Source of the DNA: a virus
Length of the DNA: 20,508 bases
Virus record (IMG/VR): IMGVR_UViG_3300034092_001819
Span: 1 to 20,508 of that record
Reading direction: 5' to 3' (one strand)
In this document: piece after piece, positions 1 through 7,584 of the stretch
How positions within the stretch are numbered: the stretch's first letter is position 1
Layout of the letters: every line of letters begins with the position of its first letter
The notes under the pieces: generated by a model
Databases searched by the model: none
What the model was told of the DNA's origin: nothing
The model's input: the letters and a program-made list of their open reading frames with translations, nothing else
Made by a program: the position numbers and the translations under genes

Positions 1-54
1 GGGTTCGCTGCGGTAGAAATGTGTCTCTAAGGAATTTTTGAGGCGATCAACAAC

Positions 55-420
55 ATGGATTTTCAGGCAGACAACGGGGAAGGGGCCGTGCTGTGCGAAG
101 ATCAGCCAGTCAGGGTGATTCAGAGGGATTTGCAGCTTGTTGGCAGAGCACGACGTGAGGGATGGCTGAGAGATCCGGGAGTGATGCAGAAGATTGCCGA
201 TCGTGTCGTGAAAATTGCACTCACGTCACCTGACGAAAAGCTCGCTTTGGATGCGGCGTCAGAAGTCCGGCAAATGGTCGCACAGGATTTAAAGATCGAA
301 GCTGATGGCATTCCCCAACAAATCGAACACCACCACACCCACCAACTCGGCCCGGTAACGGCGAATAACATTGCACAGCAAAGAGCGGCAAGACTTGCTC
401 GATTTGGTGCCACTTCTTGA
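55..420 (+). CDS. Hypothetical protein upstream of the small terminase
   Basis: This encodes 121 residues of unknown function. It is mostly charged and probably helical, with a basic, Ala-rich C-terminus and a His-rich stretch (HHHTH, near residues 92-96). There is no signal peptide or membrane segment. The ATG at 55 has a GAGG at 40-43, a rather long 11-base spacing. The gene lies directly before the Nu1-like small terminase on the same strand and runs into the upstream open part of that frame. Its position suggests a role in or near packaging, but nothing in the sequence proves this. The arrangement of small helical proteins before terS is common in phages (family knowledge). I do not recognise the family. 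Confidence 0.6.
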   Translation: MDFQADNGEGAVLCEDQPVRVIQRDLQLVGRARREGWLRDPGVMQKIADRVVKIALTSPDEKLALDAASEVRQMVAQDLKIEADGIPQQIEHHHTHQLGPVTANNIAQQRAARLARFGATS

Positions 421-451
421 GTCTGCTGAAGACTTTGAAGAGTGGGATCGA

Positions 452-964
452 ATGTCTGAAGACTTGGAGCGTAAAGAGGCGTCGGCAGACAGGTTTGACC
501 TCAAGACGCTTTCAGAGGTTGCTGAGTTCTTCGGCCTAGATGAGCAAACCGTGCGAACATGGAGACTCAAAACACCGGCAATGCCCGGCGAGCCTGGACG
601 CTGGCCAATTAAGCAGATTGTTCAATGGCGTTGCAACTGGATTCAGCAGACGGATTTAGCGGCAGCAAAGAGGCAGCAGGATTTTGAACTTGGACAAATT
701 CAGGTTGAGTCGAAGCGGTTGGAATTGGATCGTGAAAAGGGATCGGTGATTGATCGGCAGGACGTTGAACTCTGGGCGGCCACAGCATTGATCGAGTTGA
801 GAACTGGCGTCATGCAGTTACCGGAAATGCTGGCAGCATCCGCCCCGCAGGAACTGAAGGACTTCGTTCGCGAGGAAACAGACAGACATTGCCGAGATAT
901 GCTGCTGGCGACACAGCGACGACTTGAGACGGCAGAAATTGGAAAGGAGGTAGCCAAGGAATGA
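452..964 (+). CDS. Terminase small subunit, Nu1-like
   Basis: Small terminases bind the packaging site on phage DNA and recruit the large subunit. An N-terminal winged-helix-type segment is visible: LSEVAEFFGLDEQTVRTWR, then a Gly/Pro turn and RWPIKQIVQW. A charged helix follows (KRLELDREKG), then a segment around the words VIDRQDVELWAATALIELR that resembles the C-terminal part of lambda Nu1-type proteins. Length from ATG 452 is 170 residues; lambda gpNu1 has 181. The frame is open and coding-like upstream to a TTG at 371, which would add 27 residues, overlap the previous gene by 50 bases and lack a Shine-Dalgarno. ATG 452 has GAAGAG about 9 bases upstream and is preferred with modest certainty. 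The stop overlaps the terL start (ATGA). The family call rests on motif pattern and position immediately before terL. Confidence 0.7.
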   Translation: MSEDLERKEASADRFDLKTLSEVAEFFGLDEQTVRTWRLKTPAMPGEPGRWPIKQIVQWRCNWIQQTDLAAAKRQQDFELGQIQVESKRLELDREKGSVIDRQDVELWAATALIELRTGVMQLPEMLAASAPQELKDFVREETDRHCRDMLLATQRRLETAEIGKEVAKE

Positions 965-2841
965 TTCGACTCAACGCAACGAAGTTCCTGCGACCTCATG
1001 AACAGATTTCGTCTGCCGCATGGTTGCCAAAGTATGTCACGATGCCAAAGGGCACAGAGACGAGCGGGCTACCGTTTTCGCTGGCTGCCTATCCTCACGT
1101 CGACGGAGTGCTGGAGGCGTTCGATTCGTCGCGAGTGCGGCAGATAGTGTTGCAGTGGGCATCGCGACTTGGCAAGACGACGACGGCACTGTCATTGATT
1201 GCCAAGGTTGCGGGCACAAATCCACGCAACATGATGTTCGCAGGCCCGACAAAGGATGCGGCTGGGCGAGTCGTTGGGTCAAGGCTTTACCCGATTCTCG
1301 CGTCAACGGAAGGCGTCAGGCAACAGTTGCCGCCAGAAGCACGTCGAAGCAAACTACACGTCAAGCTCGAAGCCTGCCAGGTCTTTGTCGGCTGGTCTGG
1401 ATCCGAAACGAGCCTGGCCGACGTCGGGGCGTTCTTTGGACATGCCAGCGAGATCGATAAATGGGACGGCTCAGCATCGGACGAAGGCGATTCGTTGAAG
1501 TTGTTCGTGAACCGATTCAAAGGCTTTCCAGATCACAAAATCATTTTTGAGTCAACACCGACGATCAAGGGCCGGTCGAGAATCGAAAAGATGATGCACG
1601 AATCAAATCAGCATCGTCGATACGTTCCGTGTCCGCATTGCGGAGAGTTTCAAGTATTGGTCAGAGGCGAACAGGGGAAGCCTGGCGGGTTCGCGTGGGA
1701 GCATCCGGAAACAGGGCAATCAGACGCTGAACTGGCTTTCGCAACGGCTCACTATGTTTGCAAGTTCTGCGAAAAGAAGATCGAAAATCATCACAGAACG
1801 ATAATGTTGAGGCGTGGCGTTTGGGTTCCGGACGGCTGCACTATCACGCCAGATGGCAAGATGCACGGGCGAGCAAGGCGGCACGGATCCGACAGCGTTG
1901 GATTTGGACCGCTGGCAAGCTGGTACGCACTCACGGAAACGTGGGGAAGCTTTCCGCGTCGATGGATCTTGGCACAGAAGCGGCCAAAGGATTTGCAGGA
2001 CGTGGTGAACTCCTACATGGGCGAAACGTGGGAGATTCGGCGGTCAAAGTCGACACCGGAGATCGTTGGCGAACGGCTTAAAACGGACATCAAGCGACGA
2101 TCACTGCCAGAGTGGGCTCGACTGCTTACGGTCACAATTGACCAGCAGGCGTCAGATGGCGGGTTTCGCGTCTGGGGAGTCATGGCACATGGGCTCGACG
2201 GCCGGGCTCATTTGGTCGATTACGGATACAGTCAATCGTTGCAGGAAATCTGGGACACCCAAATTCGAAATCCATTTATTCACGCAGACGGCGGCAATCC
2301 AATGCTTCCACATGCCGCAGCTGTCGACTCTGGATGGGACACGAAAAAGACTTACGACTTCTGTAATGATCATGCCGGGCTTCTTGCTATTAAGGGTTCA
2401 TCGACGGATCTTGCTGGGTTGCCGTATCGTCTCGCTGAAATTGAACGCGGCGAAAACGCTGGCCAGCAACTGCTAATGGTCAACACCGACTTCTGGGAAA
2501 CCGATCTGCAGGCGAGACTCGATGAGCGGTTACCAGAGGAGCCAGAATCATTATCGCTCTGCACGGGATCCGAGAACGATACCGATCTGCTGGAGCAACT
2601 TTGCAACGGGACGATTGCCGACAAAATGGACTCGCGCGGAAACGCAAAGTTGATGTGGGTCAAGAAAAACGAAAATGAGCCCAATGATTTACGCGACGTG
2701 ATTCGATACGGGCTTGCTTTGGCTCAGGCGTATGTGTCAGAGAATGGAGGCTTTCCGCCTCGGTCTGGAATTTACACACAGGGGAAAACCATTGTTAACC
2801 AAGGAACGCAGCGGCCGGACGGAAGGAACTGGAATGAGTAA
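961..2841 (+). CDS. terL: Terminase large subunit, GpA family
   Basis: This is the ATPase-nuclease motor that cuts concatemeric DNA and pumps it into the prohead. It has 626 residues (lambda gpA has 641). A Walker A-like ASRLGKT sits at residues 67-73, a Walker B-like stretch ending in SEID at 163-166, and the coupling motif ESTPT at 197-201. The two CxxC pairs at C224/C227 and C267/C270 form a zinc-ribbon insert typical of GpA proteins. The C-terminal nuclease half has candidate metal-binding acidic residues D394 (VTIDQQ), D456 (AAVDSGWDT) and D579 (DLRDV). ATG 961 is preceded by a strong AAAGGAGGT at 943-951, and the start overlaps the terS stop. The Walker A has Arg-Leu before GKT rather than the classical GxxxxGK, as in the deviant A-motifs of this family. 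The protein defines the phage as using a lambda/GpA-like packaging motor. Confidence 0.95.
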   Translation: MIRLNATKFLRPHEQISSAAWLPKYVTMPKGTETSGLPFSLAAYPHVDGVLEAFDSSRVRQIVLQWASRLGKTTTALSLIAKVAGTNPRNMMFAGPTKDAAGRVVGSRLYPILASTEGVRQQLPPEARRSKLHVKLEACQVFVGWSGSETSLADVGAFFGHASEIDKWDGSASDEGDSLKLFVNRFKGFPDHKIIFESTPTIKGRSRIEKMMHESNQHRRYVPCPHCGEFQVLVRGEQGKPGGFAWEHPETGQSDAELAFATAHYVCKFCEKKIENHHRTIMLRRGVWVPDGCTITPDGKMHGRARRHGSDSVGFGPLASWYALTETWGSFPRRWILAQKRPKDLQDVVNSYMGETWEIRRSKSTPEIVGERLKTDIKRRSLPEWARLLTVTIDQQASDGGFRVWGVMAHGLDGRAHLVDYGYSQSLQEIWDTQIRNPFIHADGGNPMLPHAAAVDSGWDTKKTYDFCNDHAGLLAIKGSSTDLAGLPYRLAEIERGENAGQQLLMVNTDFWETDLQARLDERLPEEPESLSLCTGSENDTDLLEQLCNGTIADKMDSRGNAKLMWVKKNENEPNDLRDVIRYGLALAQAYVSENGGFPPRSGIYTQGKTIVNQGTQRPDGRNWNE

Positions 2842-3118
2842 GCAGAGACCAGACAAGCCAGTTCAAAAAATTGCGGAAACGCCATCCGAGAAGCCGCAAA
2901 TGCGAGCCATTGAAGAGTATCGCCATTGCCCGATCTGCTGGAACGGCAACGGCGGCTATGGGACGGCATATTCGACACATGGGCGAACACGCTATTACAA
3001 GTGCGACAAATGCACTAAGGGCGATCGCGGGCCGTGTGGGCACACTTGGACAGTCGAGGTAAAGCTTGAAGTGATCAAGGTTGAGCATCGCATTGTCAAA
3101 TTGGATGGCGAGCGATGA
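2834..3118 (+). CDS. Small zinc-ribbon protein
   Basis: This encodes 94 residues. After a polar N-terminus (about 25 residues rich in Lys, Pro and Glu) come CPIC, then CDKC, then PCGH. This is a treble-clef or zinc-ribbon arrangement that should bind zinc and may contact nucleic acid. The C-terminus is a short beta-like basic segment. The frame is open upstream to 2714, but the ATG at 2834 has AAGGA at 2823-2827 with 6-base spacing and overlaps the terL stop by 8 bases, so it is the likely start. Neighbours are terL and a 59-residue protein. The position between terminase and connector suggests a packaging or transcription accessory role. The function is not known from sequence, and the zinc site is inferred from the cysteine spacing. 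Confidence 0.75.
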   Translation: MSKQRPDKPVQKIAETPSEKPQMRAIEEYRHCPICWNGNGGYGTAYSTHGRTRYYKCDKCTKGDRGPCGHTWTVEVKLEVIKVEHRIVKLDGER

Positions 3119-3294
3119 CCACAAAAGAAGAAAAAGCGGTCGCCATGAAACTGGCAGAAACGTGGGCCGAGTATTTGCGACTGCCGGATCGTGACAGTAA
3201 CGCCGATGCTGAAATGAATGCCGCCATTCACCGTTGTCAGGATGTGATTCGCGGGCGAGTCGCGAAACGTGCCGACCCTGATTTCTGGGCGTGA
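3115..3294 (+). CDS. Small hypothetical protein, 59 residues
   Basis: This is a short frame starting at ATG 3115 in an ATGA overlap with the preceding stop and ending at TGA 3292-3294. The product begins MTTKEEKAVAMKLAETWAEY and is predicted helical, with acidic and Ala-rich segments and a basic patch (RGRVAKR) before the final DPDFWA. There is no cysteine or membrane segment. The coupled start, good codon texture and position within the operon support a real gene. The Shine-Dalgarno is weak (GGCGAG), so translation probably depends on coupling. The function is unknown; small helical proteins here are common in lambda-like packaging regions. Confidence 0.6.
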   Translation: MTTKEEKAVAMKLAETWAEYLRLPDRDSNADAEMNAAIHRCQDVIRGRVAKRADPDFWA

Positions 3295-3316
3295 GTTGCC
3301 ACAGTAGCAACACTGG

Positions 3317-3353
3317 TAAGGACATTTGCGGTTGAGCCTCGCAAACTGCGAGC
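3317..3353 (+). promoter_or_regulatory. Possible folded-spacer ribosome binding site
   Basis: The start at 3354 has no usable Shine-Dalgarno at the normal distance. A TAAGGA lies at 3317-3322. Between it and the start a hairpin can form: TTTGCG at 3325-3330 pairs with CGCAAA at 3340-3345 around a 9-base loop. Folding it out would bring the AAGGA to about 10 bases of the ATG. The pairing is seen in the sequence; the function is inference. Confidence 0.3.
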
Positions 3354-3566
3354 ATGACAACTTCCGCCGATCTTTTAGCGGCTGCGAATGCGGCCTATCT
3401 GAAAGTCTTGACCTCGCAAGAGTATCAAGGGCCGGGCGGTCGTCGGCAGCGAATGGCGGATCTTGCACAGATTCGACAGAGCCGCAAAGAATTGATGGAC
3501 GAAATCGGTAATGAATCGACAGGCTCAATGGTTTCCCTCCTATCGCTAGGAGAGCCGAGCCTATGA
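3354..3566 (+). CDS. Head-tail connector, gpW-like
   Basis: This encodes 70 residues. The N-terminal helix is Ala-rich (ADLLAAANAAYLKVL), followed by a Gly/Arg turn (GPGGRRQRM) and a second helix (ADLAQIRQSRKELMDEI). This two-helix pattern with a central basic turn matches the gpW class, small proteins of about 68 residues that bind at the portal and are needed for head-tail joining. The position between terminase and portal is where lambda gpW sits. The stop overlaps the portal start (ATGA). The ATG at 3354 is the first start after the in-frame stop at 3333-3335. The call combines length, pattern and position; no sequence search was possible. Confidence 0.65.
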   Translation: MTTSADLLAAANAAYLKVLTSQEYQGPGGRRQRMADLAQIRQSRKELMDEIGNESTGSMVSLLSLGEPSL

Positions 3567-5251
3567 ACATCATCGATTCGATCGTCGGCATTTTCTCTCC
3601 AGCCGCTCAGCTTCGTCGCATGGAAGCACGGGCCACGATTCAGCAGGTCAATAAACTGCTCGGAACTGCCAAAGGGCCATACGCAGCGGCAACGTTGAAT
3701 CGGCTCAACGCACTTCGCGGAGTCGTTCAAAAAGAAAACGAAGTCAGCAGCAGCCGGATTGATTTTCTCCGCGCTCAGTCGTGGGATCTGTACCGAGACA
3801 ATCCAAGTTGCCGAAAAATCGTCCGTTCCCTCGAAGCCAAGGTGATTGGCAAGGGAATGCACCCTGAATCGCTCGCAATGTACGCAGATGGCACACCAAA
3901 CGTACCATTTCGAGAGCGGGCAATGCAGCTCTGGGAGCAATTACAGAGCGGATTTGATGCTCGCGGACTACCAGGAAAAGGCGGTTTGACGATGGGATGC
4001 CAGCAGAGATTGGCGTTCCGCTCGGTGGTTTTGTCCGGTGATACGCTTTATCGAATCAAACCAATCAGTTCCGCCGAGCAATCACGCCGCAATTTGCCTA
4101 TCGCTATTGTTTTGCAACTGGTGGATACATGCAGACTGGCCAGCGAATCGGAGATTCTGCAGTCATCGTTGCCAGATGGGCATCGCGTCTTTCGTGGCAT
4201 CGAACTGAACGCCAATGATGAGCGAGTTGCTTATTGGGTCAAGAATACACTGATTTCAGACGCCGCAAATGCTCCAGCAACAGCAACACGAGTTCCGATC
4301 GACAAAATCGGCCATCTGTTTATGGAGGAAGACATTGACGAGCTTCGCGGTGTGCCGTGGTTTTCGTCTGCAATCCTGCGAGCAAGGCGAACGGATGATC
4401 TTGAATACAACGTTTTGACAGCATCAGCGATGGCCTCCTGCATGGTTGCGACCTATAGCAAGCCAACAGGGGCAACGAAACTCGGGCTGAATCAGGGATC
4501 TGAATACAATTCCAACTCTGCGGACGGTTCAGACCTCACCGACAGCGACGGCAACACGATCAACAAAATTCAGCCGGGAATGGTCGTAAACAAGGGGAAA
4601 GACGGCTCGTTTGAGCTTCTTTCGCCTAATCAGCCAAACATGAATCCAGAAGCGTTCGTGCAGCATCTTCAGCGAGGCACGGCGGCAGCGTTGCCAGGCA
4701 CTAAAGCCAGCACCGTAACGGGCGATTATCGTAACAGTTCATTCAGTTCTGAGCGTTCTGCAGATAACGATTGCTGGCCTGAAATTCAGATCGTGCAGGA
4801 GTGGTTCGCGTCTCATTATTGCCAGCCGATTTGGGAAACAATTCTTCGCACCGCAGTCTTTGAAGGCTACTTCGATGGCATCGTGTCAGCAGAAGAGTTT
4901 CAGTCTAGCCCAGAAATGTTTTCGGCGGCCAACTGGCAGGGGCCAGTCGCTTTGTCAATCAATCCGAAAGACGACGTTAAGGCGGCTGCAGATCGAATTC
5001 ACGCCGGTTTATCTTCGCTTCAAATGGAATGTGCCAAGATCAATGTGAACTGGCGAGACGTGTTAAACGACATCGCCGAACTTTACGAAGTGGCGGAAGC
5101 CAAAGGTATTCCGACGGAAGTCATCAACAACATCATGGGCATCGACGCGCAGGACCAAATGGCCGTGCAGCAGATGGAGACATCTAGCGAAGAGAAGTCG
5201 CCAGATGATGCTGTTGAGGATGATCTGATTGAGGAAGTCATCAATGCGTAA
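3563..5251 (+). CDS. Portal protein, lambda family
   Basis: The portal is the dodecameric ring at one head vertex through which DNA passes and on which the motor docks. It has 562 residues; lambda gpB has 533. Recognisable blocks are FLRAQSWDLYRDNPSCRK (about residues 68-85, the family's conserved N-terminal signature), the following VIGKG (94-98), the Gly-rich GDTLYR segment, and DELRGVPWFSSAIL (around 255-270), which resembles the RGVPWL block of lambda portals. The C-terminal part is helical with a long acidic tail (EEKSPDDAVEDDLIEEV), as in many portals. AGGAG at 3548-3552 gives a good ribosome site before ATG 3563. The stop overlaps the next start. Confidence in function is high. Confidence 0.95.
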   Translation: MNIIDSIVGIFSPAAQLRRMEARATIQQVNKLLGTAKGPYAAATLNRLNALRGVVQKENEVSSSRIDFLRAQSWDLYRDNPSCRKIVRSLEAKVIGKGMHPESLAMYADGTPNVPFRERAMQLWEQLQSGFDARGLPGKGGLTMGCQQRLAFRSVVLSGDTLYRIKPISSAEQSRRNLPIAIVLQLVDTCRLASESEILQSSLPDGHRVFRGIELNANDERVAYWVKNTLISDAANAPATATRVPIDKIGHLFMEEDIDELRGVPWFSSAILRARRTDDLEYNVLTASAMASCMVATYSKPTGATKLGLNQGSEYNSNSADGSDLTDSDGNTINKIQPGMVVNKGKDGSFELLSPNQPNMNPEAFVQHLQRGTAAALPGTKASTVTGDYRNSSFSSERSADNDCWPEIQIVQEWFASHYCQPIWETILRTAVFEGYFDGIVSAEEFQSSPEMFSAANWQGPVALSINPKDDVKAAADRIHAGLSSLQMECAKINVNWRDVLNDIAELYEVAEAKGIPTEVINNIMGIDAQDQMAVQQMETSSEEKSPDDAVEDDLIEEVINA

Positions 5252-7451
5252 GCGAAGCCAAAGAGATCAGGCGACGGCCGACACAAACTATCGATTTCTA
5301 AGCGTTCGGGCGGCAACGTTCAACGAGGAAACCAGAAGCGTTGAGGCGGTTATCAGCACTGAGCAGCCTGTCGACATGCCGGACTGGGGCCGACAGATGA
5401 TGGTGCCGGAAGTGCTTGTGCCATCCGGGGCTGAATTTCCATCAAGTCGACAGGTTCCGTTTCTTGATTCGCATCAACGTCGATCGGTCAAAGACCAACT
5501 CGGCTCTGCTCGTGAAATCAAGGTGAACGGAAACGAAATCACTGCAACGCTAGTATTTCGAAAGAGCAAGGAATCAGACGACGCACTTGGTGGTGTACGC
5601 GACGGACATATCACGGATGTCTCGGTCGGATATGACGTTTTGAAACGCCAGTTCATCGAGTCAGGTGCAAAGAAAACAATTGGAAATCGGACCTATGAAG
5701 GGCCGGTAAATGTTGTAACGAAGTGGCGGCTCCGGGAAGTCTCGTTGACTCCAATTGGTGCCGATGATCAAGCGAAGCTGCGAGGGCTGGACCCGGCGGC
5801 AGTCCGTTTCAAGTCCTCAGAAGAACAGGAAGAATTTGCAATGAATCCAGAACTCCGCGCTTTGCTGGTGTCAAAGGGTATGCCAGCCGACAACAACGAT
5901 GAACAGGCTCAGCGATGGCTGATTGACAACGCGGCAAAGCTCAGCGACGTCAAGAAGGAAGAAAAGAAGGAAGAACGCAGCCAGCAGACTCAGACTCTGC
6001 CAACTGCAGCCGATCTTGCGAAGCTTGTTGCCGACGCTACACGTCAGGCCGTTGCCGATCAGGCTGCAGCCCGCAAAGCGTTTGAAGTCGACGTCCGAGA
6101 ATTGTGCGAAATGGCCGACATGCCGGGCGAAATCGAAGCCTGTCGAGCACTCGAAGACTTGGCTGCTGTCCGAAAGCACATCAAGGACGCCAAAGCGAAA
6201 CAGGCTGAACATGTTCCGTATGGTGCAACTGTTCGCCATGTCTCAAGCGGAACGGAGCGACTTGAGGTTGATTTGCGTTCAGCTCTGACACTTACCGCGT
6301 GCCGAGCTGCGTTGAATGGCGATGAGGCCAAGCTCGAAAAGTATTACCCGTCAGCACAGCGAAGCAAGCAGGCGGACAATTTCCGTTATGCAACGTTGTT
6401 CGACATGGCAACAGAATACGTGCGGTCGCGTGGCATTCAGACGCTCGGTTTGACTCGTGACCAGATCGCAATCTGTGCAATGTTCGGCCCTGAAAAAGCT
6501 GGCATTCGTGCGGCCGCAGGCGGGGCAGCGTATCACGGGACAGGTTCATTCAGCAACCTGACTTTGGATGCCGTTAACAAGTCGATGATGATTGGCTATC
6601 AGGAAGTTCCAGCCACATGGCGTGGACCAATGAAGCAGGGTCAGTCGGCGACCGACTTCAAAAACATTCACAGGATGCAGTTGGGAGCAATTCCAAACCT
6701 ACCGGTCTGGAATGACTCTGTGCGGCCTGACATGGCGAGCATGGCGGACGGCAAGGCGACATATGCTGTCGAATGCCGATCGATCGGGATCGACTTCGGC
6801 TACAAGCTGATCGTGAACGACGACATGTCAGCTCTGACCTCAACACCAATGAAGTTGGGCGATGCTGCCGCACGAACTGTCAACACTGTTGCCTGGGCAC
6901 AGATTACCAGCAACCCGACAATGCGAGACGCTCAGGCGCTGTTTCTCGAAACGCCTACGGGCCTCCGATACAGAAAAAACCTGACGACTGGAACCGGTGC
7001 CCCAAGTTCAACGACACTCGGCACGTTGAAGGCGTTGATGCGTCTGATGCGTGGCGAAAACACGCCAGAGGGCACAGAGTCAGCGGATATTCTGAATCTG
7101 ACTCCGGCCTACCTGGTTGTTCCAGCATCACTGGAAACGACAGCAGAAGTGCTCGTGAATTCTATCTACGATCCGGGCTCAACCGGAGCGGGAACATTCA
7201 ACCCAACACGATCGCTTAAGCTGGTTGTTGAACCATTGCTGGATGCCGCATCGACAGTGGCTTGGTATCTGTTTGCAGAGCCAACACGGGTTGAAACTGT
7301 CGAAGTCACATTTTTGGCTGGACAGGAAACGCCACAGGTCCGCGAAGTTCGCGACGAGCACACTTTGGCCAGCACGTACTACGTGCTGCAGTCAGTGGCC
7401 GCCAAGGCTCTCGACCATCGCGGAATTCAGAAGCATAAGGGCGAAGCGTAA
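5244..7451 (+). CDS. Prohead protease / scaffold / major capsid protein fusion
   Basis: This single 735-residue polypeptide carries head maturation and shell functions. Residues about 15-190 match the HK97-type prohead protease (U35/S78). H77 in FLDSH and S127 in DVSVGY are the likely catalytic pair, with E165 in LREVSLTP a candidate third residue. Residues about 200-320 are a Lys/Glu- and Ala-rich helical linker that would serve as scaffold. From about 325 to the end is the capsid domain, with a Mu gpT-like block (LTPAYLVVPASLE, about residues 618-630). A TTG at 5229 is possible, but ATG 5244 has GAGG upstream and overlaps the portal stop. Fusions of this type are known in phages. Self-cleavage near the linker to release the shell subunit is expected from the family, but the exact site is not determined here. 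A candidate internal start lies at 5841. Confidence 0.9.
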   Translation: MRKRSQRDQATADTNYRFLSVRAATFNEETRSVEAVISTEQPVDMPDWGRQMMVPEVLVPSGAEFPSSRQVPFLDSHQRRSVKDQLGSAREIKVNGNEITATLVFRKSKESDDALGGVRDGHITDVSVGYDVLKRQFIESGAKKTIGNRTYEGPVNVVTKWRLREVSLTPIGADDQAKLRGLDPAAVRFKSSEEQEEFAMNPELRALLVSKGMPADNNDEQAQRWLIDNAAKLSDVKKEEKKEERSQQTQTLPTAADLAKLVADATRQAVADQAAARKAFEVDVRELCEMADMPGEIEACRALEDLAAVRKHIKDAKAKQAEHVPYGATVRHVSSGTERLEVDLRSALTLTACRAALNGDEAKLEKYYPSAQRSKQADNFRYATLFDMATEYVRSRGIQTLGLTRDQIAICAMFGPEKAGIRAAAGGAAYHGTGSFSNLTLDAVNKSMMIGYQEVPATWRGPMKQGQSATDFKNIHRMQLGAIPNLPVWNDSVRPDMASMADGKATYAVECRSIGIDFGYKLIVNDDMSALTSTPMKLGDAAARTVNTVAWAQITSNPTMRDAQALFLETPTGLRYRKNLTTGTGAPSSTTLGTLKALMRLMRGENTPEGTESADILNLTPAYLVVPASLETTAEVLVNSIYDPGSTGAGTFNPTRSLKLVVEPLLDAASTVAWYLFAEPTRVETVEVTFLAGQETPQVREVRDEHTLASTYYVLQSVAAKALDHRGIQKHKGEA
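5827..5843 (+). promoter_or_regulatory. Candidate internal ribosome binding site and start for scaffold-capsid part
   Basis: An AGGAAG at 5827-5832 lies 8 bases before an in-frame ATG at 5841, codon 200 of the fusion, exactly where the protease domain ends and the helical linker begins (MNPELRALL). Initiation here would give a 536-residue protease-free scaffold-capsid product. The sequence elements are seen directly; use of the site is inference from comparison with nested scaffold starts such as lambda Nu3. Confidence 0.4.
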
Positions 7452-7476
7452 TCGACCACGTTCTGCGTTAGCCAAG

Positions 7477-7500
7477 AGCCAGCCCTTCCGAGGGCTGGCT
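7477..7500 (+). terminator. Strong hairpin after capsid gene, possible partial terminator
   Basis: AGCCAGCCCT at 7477-7486 pairs perfectly with AGGGCTGGCT at 7491-7500 around a TCCG loop: a 10-base-pair GC-rich stem beginning 25 bases after the capsid stop. No T-run follows, so it is not a classical intrinsic terminator. It may lower read-through, protect the capsid mRNA end, or be a processing point. Genes on the same strand continue downstream, so full termination would be unexpected. Confidence 0.5.
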
Positions 7501-7518
7501 TGCGGCAGTGTTACGGTT

Positions 7519-7558
7519 CGGGAATGTTTCCCGCGAATAGCTCAGTCCCCGAGAGGGG
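7519..7558 (+). other. Two further hairpins in the leader of the decoration-like gene
   Basis: CGGGAA at 7519-7524 pairs with TTCCCG at 7528-7533. CCCC at 7547-7550 pairs with GGGG at 7555-7558 around a GAGA (GNRA-type) tetraloop. Together with the stem at 7477-7500 they make the 133-base gap between the capsid and the next gene strongly structured. The second ends 12 bases before the Shine-Dalgarno. A role in mRNA stability or expression tuning is inference. Confidence 0.4.
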
Positions 7559-7570
7559 CAAACAATCTCG

Positions 7571-7578
7571 AAAGGTGA
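7571..7578 (+). promoter_or_regulatory. Strong ribosome binding site
   Basis: AAAGGTGA stands 6 bases before ATG 7585. AGGTGA is complementary to the UCACCU of 16S rRNA. The same 8-mer at the same spacing precedes the gene at 13835. It decides the start and suggests high expression. Confidence 0.6.
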
Positions 7579-7584
7579 ATTGCG

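Noticed and set aside
1-30. Short open tail ending at TAA 28-30 that could be the end of an upstream gene.
   Set aside because: Nine codons are too few to support a gene, and other frames are equally open.
371-451. Upstream extension of the small terminase from TTG 371.
   Set aside because: No ribosome site and a 50-base overlap; kept only as an alternative start.
2795-3591. Long minus-strand frames of 186 and 198 codons.
   Set aside because: They lie opposite supported plus-strand genes and have no recognisable protein pattern; they are antisense shadows.
7534-7560. TAGCTCAGT followed by GAGAGGGG resembles a tRNA D-arm.
   Set aside because: No acceptor stem, anticodon stem or T-arm in the right order; fits a simple CCCC-GAGA-GGGG hairpin.
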